Origin: Planctomycetota bacterium
GTDB lineage: Bacteria; Planctomycetota; UBA1135; GCA-002686595
Direction of reading: 5' to 3'
Assembly (NCBI GenBank): GCA_002686265.1
Contig: NZBA01000120.1
Location: 62,001 to 126,000, forward strand
DNA length: 64,000 nt
How positions within the stretch are numbered: position 1 is the first letter of the stretch; each line of letters begins with the position of its first letter. Positions 16,598 to 22,902 of the stretch are shown here, piece after piece. Below the pieces are notes generated by a model. That model saw only the letters and a list, made by a program, of their open reading frames with translations, did no database searches and had not been told where the DNA came from. A program made the position numbers and the translations under genes.

Positions 16598-17845
16598 CTA
16601 CTCGTCCGCGCCGTAGACGGCCAGGCGTAGCCCTTCCGGGATGCTCCAGTTGAAGTCTCGGGAGCGGCTCATGAAGAGTGCGTAGAGGTTCGAGGCGGGG
16701 GCGATCCAGAAGTGCGTGTTGTGGTAGCCCGCCCAGCCGTAAATGCCCGCGGGAGCGCGCGTCGCCTCCCGCGCGTGGTCGGCCAGGACGAAGAGGCTGA
16801 ACCCCATGTGGAAGCCGGGAAGCGCTTGCAGGTCGAAGTCCTCGGTCGCCGCACCGGTCATCGTGTCGATGCTCTCTCGCGAGAGGATGCGCCGGCCGCG
16901 GAACACGCCGCCGCCCACCAGCATCTCGCAAAAGCGCGCGTAGTCGCCAAGAGTGGAGACCAGTCCTTCGCCGCCGAAATGGGCCCGGCTCTCGGGGCTG
17001 TAGGTCAGCTCATCCAGCGCAAAAGTGAATCCCTTCAGGTTCCCGGCGTTGATGAACAGCGGCTGAAAGCGTTCGCGCCGCTCGGCGTCGAGGACGAAGC
17101 TCGTCTCGTTCATTCCCAGGGGCTCGAACAGGGCCTGTTCGAGGTAGCCGCTGAAGGGAAGGCCGCTCAGCACCTCGACCAGGCCGCCGAGGATCGCCTG
17201 ATTGGTGCCGTAGAGATAGGCGCTGCCCGGCTCGAACTGCAACGGCGTCTTGGCCGCCGCCTCGACGTACTGCTGCAGGTCCCGGTAGCGCGTCTGATTG
17301 GGGTGGGCGGAGCCGTAGGGAGGCGGAGAGGTGAACGAGTCGTAGCTGAACCCCGAGCGGTGCGCCATGAGATGCTCGATCCGCAGCGCCTCGGTCGCCG
17401 GTCGCAGCGCCTCGCCGTCTCGGACCGTCAAGTTCGCGAAGCACGGCAGGTACTCCGAGACTGGATCGTCCCACTCGAAGAGCCCCTTCTCGTGAAGCGT
17501 CATCATGGCCACGATCGTGATCGGCTTGGACATCGACCAGATCGGGAAGAGGGTGTCGGCGTCGACGTCCCGATCGCCCTCCTTCCCCGAGTTCACCACC
17601 CGGTGGTGGACTACTTCTCCGTCCCGTACGACGAGCGCGACATTGCTGCCGGTGACCTCGTCGGCGATCAGCCGCTGTTGAAGGTCGAGGAGTCGCTCCG
17701 ATACGCCGCCCGGTCCCGCCCGACCCTCCGCCGCGCCCGCCCCCGCCTGCGGCGCACCGGGCGTCGCGCACCCGGCGGCGGCGAACGAGAAGAGCGCGGC
17801 GGCAAGGGCGGCGCGGAACGAGACAAGATGGATGGGACGGCTCAC
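16598..17845 (-). CDS. Beta-lactamase-fold serine hydrolase (class C/EstB-like), lipoprotein
   Basis: A 415-residue protein. The N-terminus (LVSFRAALAAALFSFAAAGC) is a lipoprotein signal with Cys at about residue 26. The serine nucleophile motif is S-M-S-K in LFPIWSMSKPITIVAMMTLH (about residues 96-99), the Tyr motif is in SAYLYGTNQAILGGLVEVLS, and a C-terminal GYHNTHFWIAPAS loop corresponds to the KTG/HxG region. The family includes esterases, D-aminopeptidases and transacylases of the LovD/EstB type; a substrate cannot be assigned. The start is GTG at 17845 with a strong AAAGGAG 8-9 nt upstream. It faces away from the HNH gene at 18038 across a 192-bp divergent promoter region. Composition does not differ visibly from core genes although it lies in the accessory region. 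Confidence 0.88.
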   Translation of the reverse strand: MSRPIHLVSFRAALAAALFSFAAAGCATPGAPQAGAGAAEGRAGPGGVSERLLDLQQRLIADEVTGSNVALVVRDGEVVHHRVVNSGKEGDRDVDADTLFPIWSMSKPITIVAMMTLHEKGLFEWDDPVSEYLPCFANLTVRDGEALRPATEALRIEHLMAHRSGFSYDSFTSPPPYGSAHPNQTRYRDLQQYVEAAAKTPLQFEPGSAYLYGTNQAILGGLVEVLSGLPFSGYLEQALFEPLGMNETSFVLDAERRERFQPLFINAGNLKGFTFALDELTYSPESRAHFGGEGLVSTLGDYARFCEMLVGGGVFRGRRILSRESIDTMTGAATEDFDLQALPGFHMGFSLFVLADHAREATRAPAGIYGWAGYHNTHFWIAPASNLYALFMSRSRDFNWSIPEGLRLAVYGADE

Positions 17846-18037
17846 GCGTGGCTCCTTTGATGGGGTTTCGGGCTCATGATAGTGAGGCAGGGGCCAGGTC
17901 TCTGCGCCGGCATCGCCGATCCTGCTCGCAGAGGCTGCGGAGACGAGCGGCCGCCAGGCCGGGCGCCCCTTGTGGGGGGGGGCGCGCCGGCCGCGGCCGC
18001 ATGCGAGGAGTTGCGTCGCCCGTGTTAGGGTGCCGGC

Positions 18038-18964
18038 GTGACGGAGCCGCAGGTCGATCATGCTCTGCGCCTGGCGATGTTTTGCTGGCTGCAGGAGCAG
18101 GTGGCGGTCGGGGGTGACGTCTTGCCCCGAGCTCTCCTGACGGAGGGCTTCCGGTTCGGGGATAGGAAAATGCCGGCCCTGCATCCCGCCGGCCGTGGAA
18201 TCTGGAAGCCGAAGGGGCTCACGACGGCCCTCAGCCTCACGACGGCGGTGGGCTCGCCCTACAGCGATCGCATCGAGGACGATCGGCTCCTATACAGCTA
18301 CCAGGGACAAGACCCCGAGAGCTCGGACAACCGTGCAGTCAGGAGGGCTCTCGAGGAATCCACTCCCCTGGCCTACTTCTGGGCCGTCAAACGCAGCTGG
18401 TACCTGGCTGCCTGGCCCATGTTCGTGGTCGGTGACGATCTCCAGGCGTTGCGCTTCACCGTCCAGGCGGATCCGATGGGGGCCACCTTGGGAGGCGCGT
18501 CGTTCACGGGCTCGATGGGTGGGGCGCAGATCGCGGGGGAAGCACAACGGCGGACCTACGGGACCCAGCAAGTCCAGATCCGTCATGGACAGCAGAGGTT
18601 TCGGGAGCGCGTCCTCACCGCCTATCAGACTCGGTGCGCGATGTGCCGGCTCAGCCACCGCGAGCTCCTGGACGCCGCCCACATCATTCCCGATGCGGAT
18701 GGAGGCAAGCCGGAAGTCCCCAACGGGCTGGCCCTCTGCAAGATTCACCACGCCGCCTTCGACAGCCGCGTCCTGGGAATCAACCCCGAGGGCCATCGGA
18801 TTCGAGTGCGCGAGGACGTCCTCGAGGGGGTGGACGGGCCGATGCTCCGCCACGGTATCCAGGGCATGGACGGCAAGCGTCTGTGGGTGCCTCGCAGCCC
18901 GGAGCTCAAGCCTTCCCCGGGTGGATTGAGACGCCAGTGGGACCTGTTCACCAAGACGGCTTGA
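18038..18964 (+). CDS. HNH endonuclease, third type
   Basis: A 308-residue protein. The N-terminal 190 residues (LRLAMFCWLQEQVAVGGDVL, PRALLTEGFRFGDRKMPAL, IWKPKGLTTALSLTTAVGSP, LAYFWAVKRSWYLAAWPMFV) form a conserved but unnamed module found in putative restriction endonucleases. The HNH domain follows: TRCAMCRLSHRELLDAAHII, PDADGGKPEVPNGLALCKIH and HAAFDSRVLGINPEG, with the two CxxC-like Cys pairs of a zinc-knuckle HNH. The N-terminal module is probably a DNA or modified-base sensor by analogy to ScoMcrA-like enzymes (inference). The gene differs from the two HNH genes at 13.1-15.1 kb, so the window holds three non-homologous HNH restriction-like proteins. ATG 18050 is not in frame with conserved sequence; the GTG at 18038 is used. 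Confidence 0.8.
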   Translation: MTEPQVDHALRLAMFCWLQEQVAVGGDVLPRALLTEGFRFGDRKMPALHPAGRGIWKPKGLTTALSLTTAVGSPYSDRIEDDRLLYSYQGQDPESSDNRAVRRALEESTPLAYFWAVKRSWYLAAWPMFVVGDDLQALRFTVQADPMGATLGGASFTGSMGGAQIAGEAQRRTYGTQQVQIRHGQQRFRERVLTAYQTRCAMCRLSHRELLDAAHIIPDADGGKPEVPNGLALCKIHHAAFDSRVLGINPEGHRIRVREDVLEGVDGPMLRHGIQGMDGKRLWVPRSPELKPSPGGLRRQWDLFTKTA

Positions 18965-19180
18965 CGGTCGGCCATCGCTCCTCGGCTGCCGCGCCCTCGC
19001 CGCCCTCTTCCCGGGCGCACAGGCGATTCCATCCTTGACAGAGTCCGGATCGCGCTCAGCCAGGGTCCGGAGGGCCCGCGATGAATCGCGCGCCGCAGGG
19101 GAGAGGGAGGCGAGATCCGGGGGTGCCGGAGGCTCTCGTCGCGGCTCCGGGAGTCTCGGGTCACTGGCAACAACGCGCAC

Positions 19181-19345
19181 AAGGCGATGCAATGGACCTG
19201 GATGAACAACCCTTGGACACTCATCGCCCTGGCCGGGCTGCAGATCGGGATCCAGGGAGGAGCGGGCGGGGAGGAGTGCGGGGCCGTGCACATGGCCGAC
19301 GGGATCAAGATCGGAGAGGTGTCCGATCGCTCGGCGTTGGTGTGG
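19181..19345 (+). repeat. 165-bp direct repeat, copy at the intact phosphatase gene
   Basis: This segment, covering the start of the PhoD-like gene, is repeated at 15207-15371 with three mismatches, which marks a fairly recent duplication. The sequence just upstream of both copies differs, so the duplicated unit begins almost at the start codon. Confidence 0.85.
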
Positions 19346-20638
19346 GTGCGGTTGACGCAGCTTCCTGAGCGGGCGCGTGAGGGGGTCGCGTTCGAGGAGG
19401 ATGCGGACCGGATCCCAGAGGGACGCAGGTTGGGGGAGATGCTGGATTCCGTGGAAGGGGCGCGGGGAGAGGTTCGGGTCTCGTGGTGGCCCGAAGGCGC
19501 GGTGGGCGTGCGGTTGGCGACCGGGTGGCAGGCGGTGGGCGCGGGGACCGACCACACGGCGCAGGTGCACCTCGACGGCCTGCGCGCGGGCGTGCGCTAC
19601 GAAATAGAAGTGGAAGGACGCTCGGGAGAGAAGGACGGCGCAGGTTGCTTCCTACGCGGAGCCTTCACCACGCCACAGCCCGCGGACCGCGAGCAGCATG
19701 TCGTGTTCACGGTCGTGACCGGACAGGAATTCGCACGGCGGGACGACCCGCAGAACGGACACCGGATCTACCCAGCGATGGCGGCTCTCGAGCCGCTGTT
19801 CTTCGTCCACACCGGTGACATCGTGTACTACGACAAGCCGGGACCCTTCGCCAAGAACGTCGAGCTCGCTCGCTTCAAGTGGAACCGCATCTACGCGATG
19901 CCCTTCCAACGCGACTTCCACCGCACGGTCGCCAGCTACTTCATGAAGGACGACCATGACACCCTCAAGAATGACTGCTGGCCCGGGCAGCGCTACGGCG
20001 AGCTGACATGGGAAGAGGGACTGGCCGTCTTTCGCGAGCAGGTCCCCATGGGCGAGCGCACCTGGCGACGGGCGCGCTGGGGGAAGGACCTGGAGGTCTG
20101 GCTCGTGGAGGGACGCGACTCTCGCAGCCCCAACAACGCCCCCGACGGACCGGACAAGACGCTCTGGGGCGAGGAACAGATGGAGTGGTTCCTGCGGACC
20201 TTCGCCGCATCGGACGCGACCTTCCGAATCCTGATCAGCCCCACGCCAATCGTCGGTCCCGACCGCAAGAGCAAGAATGACAACCACGCCAACGCGGGCT
20301 TCGCCACCGAGGGCGACGCCCTGCGCGCATTCCTGGGGGAGCAGACCGATGCCTTCGTCATTTGCGGTGACCGACACTGGCAGTACGTCTCCGTCGACGA
20401 GAGAAGCGGGGTCCGAGAGTTCTCATGCGGCCCCACGACCGACGCTCACGCCGGCGGCTTCGGCGAGAGGCAACGCTCGGACACACACCGCTTCCTGCGA
20501 GTCAAGGGCGGCTTCCTCTCGGTCACCGTGGAACGGGTGGAGGACCGACCGCACATCATCTTCCGACACCACGAGGTGAGGGGCGCGGTGATGCACGAGG
20601 AGCAGCACCGGGCCTCGAGAGCCCGCGTCGGCCGCTGA
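19187..20638 (+). CDS. PhoD-like metallophosphatase (alkaline phosphatase D family)
   Basis: A 483-residue protein. A short N-terminal hydrophobic segment (WTLIALAGLQIGIQGG) may be a signal. Residues of about 45-160 form the Fn3-like N-terminal domain of PhoD proteins (IKIGEVSDRSALVWVRLT ... LDGLRAGVRYEIEVEG). The catalytic domain shows FFVHTGDIVYYD (metal ligand Asp, about residue 209), YFMKDDHDTLKND (about 255-262) and FVICGDRHWQYVS (metal ligand His, about 394). This enzyme class hydrolyses phosphomonoesters or diesters outside the cytoplasm using Fe/Ca. The start could be ATG 19187 or ATG 19202. The 5' end is duplicated 4 kb upstream. A nested hairpin follows the stop codon directly. Confidence 0.88.
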   Translation: MQWTWMNNPWTLIALAGLQIGIQGGAGGEECGAVHMADGIKIGEVSDRSALVWVRLTQLPERAREGVAFEEDADRIPEGRRLGEMLDSVEGARGEVRVSWWPEGAVGVRLATGWQAVGAGTDHTAQVHLDGLRAGVRYEIEVEGRSGEKDGAGCFLRGAFTTPQPADREQHVVFTVVTGQEFARRDDPQNGHRIYPAMAALEPLFFVHTGDIVYYDKPGPFAKNVELARFKWNRIYAMPFQRDFHRTVASYFMKDDHDTLKNDCWPGQRYGELTWEEGLAVFREQVPMGERTWRRARWGKDLEVWLVEGRDSRSPNNAPDGPDKTLWGEEQMEWFLRTFAASDATFRILISPTPIVGPDRKSKNDNHANAGFATEGDALRAFLGEQTDAFVICGDRHWQYVSVDERSGVREFSCGPTTDAHAGGFGERQRSDTHRFLRVKGGFLSVTVERVEDRPHIIFRHHEVRGAVMHEEQHRASRARVGR

Positions 20639-20641
20639 AGA

Positions 20642-20704
20642 CCTCAGGGCGGTTTGGGGAGAGCCGCGGGCGAGGCCGCTCTCGATCAGTCCGCCTCACT
20701 GAGG
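20642..20704 (+). terminator. Nested inverted repeat after the phosphatase gene
   Basis: CCTCAG at 20642 pairs with CTGAGG at 20699, and inside it GAGAGC at 20659 pairs with GCTCTC at 20678. It begins 3 bp after the stop codon. There is no T run, so it is a candidate for a GC-rich terminator or a 3' stabilising hairpin. Confidence 0.5.
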
Positions 20705-20887
20705 CCGAACGCTCTCGATGACGGCCGCAAGGGCGAACCGAGTCCCGGGAGGGGACGAGCCACGAGAGGGCGCTTGGCCCGGGCTCCAGCGGGACTGTGC
20801 ACCCCGTCCGATCAACCCCTTCACGAATGAGGTTGTTGGGGCCATCCTGTCGGGCTTGGAGGCGAAGCCCACCGGAGCGGGCCGAGG

Positions 20888-21316
20888 TCACAGCTGCCAG
20901 CCCACCTTGTAGGAGTTGCTCAGGTTGAAACCAGCGCCGCAGACGCCGCCCCCCGAGGGGTCGCGGTACCAGAACTGGTAGCAGCGGGTGTCTCCGGGGA
21001 TCACGCCGCCATCGCTCGAGATGCTGTCGGTCGACAAGGCCGTTCCGTTGGGATCGGAAGAGACGACCTGCAAGCGGACAACGTTCGTCCCGCAGCAGCG
21101 CAGGCCGTCGCCGAAGACCAGGCCGTTGCCTCCGTTGACAGGGCCATCGCCCTGGAAGAACAGCCCCGGCTGACCCGGCAGGGCGTTGGTGGCGTGGAGC
21201 ACCAGGTCGTCGTTGGAGATGCTGGTCGAACCCGAGGCAGAGAGCTCGCACCCCGCGCCGGTAGTGTTCCGGCACCCGGCACCGGGACCGTCGTTGTTCC
21301 CACAAGGACAGGCTTG
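20888..21316 (-). pseudogene. Orphan fragment of the Cys-rich planctomycete secreted domain
   Basis: About 143 codons read QACPCGNNDGPGAGCRNTTG, ELSASGSTSISNDDLVLHAT, LPGQPGLFFQGDGPVNGGNG, LVFGDGLRCCGTNVVRLQVV, YQFWYRDPSGGGVCGAGFNL and SNSYKVGWQL, then stop. This is the complete C-terminal domain seen in two intact surface proteins of this window, but nothing upstream encodes a signal peptide or passenger. The frame upstream of 21316 is not homologous and other genes begin there. It is the 3' end of a lost gene, truncated at about 21316. Expression as a free 143-residue protein is unlikely. Confidence 0.8.
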
Positions 21317-21398
21317 CCGTCGCTGAACCGGAGCGTTCGGCGATGAACACCTGATGAGAGAAGAACGCGACCTCAGTACGAGTGGACTTGGATCCCCC

Positions 21399-22079
21399 AT
21401 GCGTTGGATGGCTGGTTTGGGTTTCATGTTCGTCGCGCTGGCTCTACCCGGCTGCCGTGGAAGTCATGAGCCCCGTATGGGAGCCGCAGGAGATCACGAG
21501 CGAATCGCCGCGTACTTGGCCGAGCCGGGTGCGGTCGACCGCGCTGAACTTCGCCTGACGGACGCCTGGTTCACGGATATGATCCCGCCGGGCGGCGGAA
21601 TCACGAAGCTCGATCTCGTGGCCGGCCCAAAGGAATACCCATGGCAGCTGGAGCGGACCTACCACCACGGAAAGTCACCCCCTACACGCAGCGGAACCTT
21701 GGACGATTCCGATGCACGATCCGCGCTCCGGCGGCTCTGTACGGAGCTCTTGAACGCCGGCTTCGCCGAGACTCCAGAGAGAATGCAGGAGCCGGAAGGC
21801 ATACTCTACTTCGAGGCGCATCGCTACTCGCTCGAGCTGGCGATTCAGGGTCGGTATGGGGATGCCACCATGCATCGGGGGTTTCCGAGGGGGCTCTCGG
21901 TGACGCACAAGTCGCTGAACCAACTCCTCCGTCGGATTCTCCGAGACCCCACCCTGGAGAAGGCTCTGGGGACTGAGAGCATCCCCTTGGCAATCGAAGT
22001 CCGAGCAGTCTCTATCGCCGCCATACGAGGCCGCGCTGCCACACGAGAGGTATGGTCAAGAGCTGTGGATGAGATCTGA
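21399..22079 (+). CDS. Hypothetical lipoprotein
   Basis: A 226-residue protein not recognised by family. The N-terminus MRWMAGLGFMFVALALPGCR has a lipobox (ALPGC), so it is probably anchored outside the cytoplasm. The rest is mixed alpha/beta with a beta region around ITKLDLVAGPKEYPWQLERT and helices SDARSALRRLCTELLNAGFA and HKSLNQLLRRILRDPTLEKA. ATG 21399 gives the signal sequence directly; an upstream ATG at 21354 would add 15 polar residues in front and spoil it. It lies between an orphan domain fragment and an IS remnant, so it may be accessory. No partner gene is evident. Confidence 0.6.
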   Translation: MRWMAGLGFMFVALALPGCRGSHEPRMGAAGDHERIAAYLAEPGAVDRAELRLTDAWFTDMIPPGGGITKLDLVAGPKEYPWQLERTYHHGKSPPTRSGTLDDSDARSALRRLCTELLNAGFAETPERMQEPEGILYFEAHRYSLELAIQGRYGDATMHRGFPRGLSVTHKSLNQLLRRILRDPTLEKALGTESIPLAIEVRAVSIAAIRGRAATREVWSRAVDEI

Positions 22080-22235
22080 CGGAGGTCACGCGGCGACCCT
22101 GGTGCCGTCCTTGAATTGCACTCCTCGGATGACGTCTCCAACCTGAAGTGCTCGCCCCGTCAGGTTCTGTGACGGTCTCGAGGTGACGTTCTGCCCGTAG
22201 GAGCGCGGTGCGTGAGGGTCTGGGGCGGGGTGCCC

Positions 22236-22664
22236 CTGGCATGACCCCAAAAAGTGGTCCAGTCCCAATGAGAGTCAGGTGAGGAGGAGGGTGGTGCCCC
22301 TCGAGGGGGCGTGAGGAGTGCCCGGGCTGTGCGCCCGGAGACGGAGCGGAGCGGAGTCGGAGGGCGCACAGCCCGCCGCGAACTCCGCGGGGGTCCGGTA
22401 CTCGAGGCTGCTGTGCGGCCTCGCTGTGTTGTAGTTGACCCGCCAGCACTCGACCAGGTAGCGGGCCTCGGCCAGGCCGACGAAGAGCTCGCCGTCGAGC
22501 AGCTCGTCGCGAAGGCGACTGTTGAGGGACTCGATGTAGGCGTCCTCCCAGGGCGAGCCCGGCTGGATGAAGAGCGTGCTCGTGCCGATCGTCTTCAGCC
22601 ACGACCGCACGGCCTTCGCGATGAACTCCGGGCCGTTGTCGGAGCGGATGTGCGCGGGCACAAG
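22236..22664 (-). mobile_element. IS3-family insertion sequence remnant (transposase 3' end)
   Basis: The minus strand encodes about 128 residues (22275-22661) of an OrfB-type transposase: AHIRSDNGPEFIAKAVRSWL, TSTLFIQPGSPWEDAYIESL, NSRLRDELLDGELFVGLAEA and YLVECWRVNYNTARPHSSLE. The second catalytic Asp (SDNGPEF) and the Glu (AYIESLNSRLRDE) of the DDE triad are present, while the first Asp, the N-terminal rve part and OrfA are missing. The terminal 114 bp match the stub at 12781-12894. The inner end stops at about 22664, next to a short sequence (CACTAACAGTC) also found at 13015. Non-autonomous remnant. Confidence 0.88.
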
Positions 22665-22776
22665 CCACTAACAGTCAGGGACTTGTGGGAGCTTGCCTGG
22701 AACAGGCCCTCAGGTTTGCCTCAGGAGTTACCTGCGAGGCTTGCTGAAGCTCCCCCCAACCCCTGTCCGAGCAAGC

Positions 22777-22864
22777 TGGCGGAGGCGGGAGGATTCGAAC
22801 CCCCGGTGGCTTGCACCACGCTGGTTTTCAAAACCAGTGCATTCGGCCGCTCTGCCACGCCTCC
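22777..22864 (-). tRNA. tRNA-Ser (anticodon TGA)
   Basis: The minus strand folds into a class II tRNA. The acceptor GGAGGCG (22864-22858) pairs with CGCCTCC (22787-22781). The D arm contains GCAGAGCGGCCGAATGC, the anticodon stem is CTGGT/ACCAG with loop TTTGAAA (anticodon TGA), there is a variable arm (CGTGGTGCAAGCCACC), and the T loop is GGTTCGAATCC. The discriminator G is followed by an encoded CCA at 22779-22777. Its 3' end faces the accessory region to the left, a classical integration site for islands. Confidence 0.95.
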
Positions 22865-22902
22865 AGAGGGGCGCAGTATAGCGTCGGAGGAGGGCACGAC
22901 CG

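Noticed and set aside
22086-22268. A 60-codon minus frame beside the IS3 remnant, perhaps another transposase tail
   Set aside because: No motif was recognised and there is no supporting context beyond proximity to the IS.
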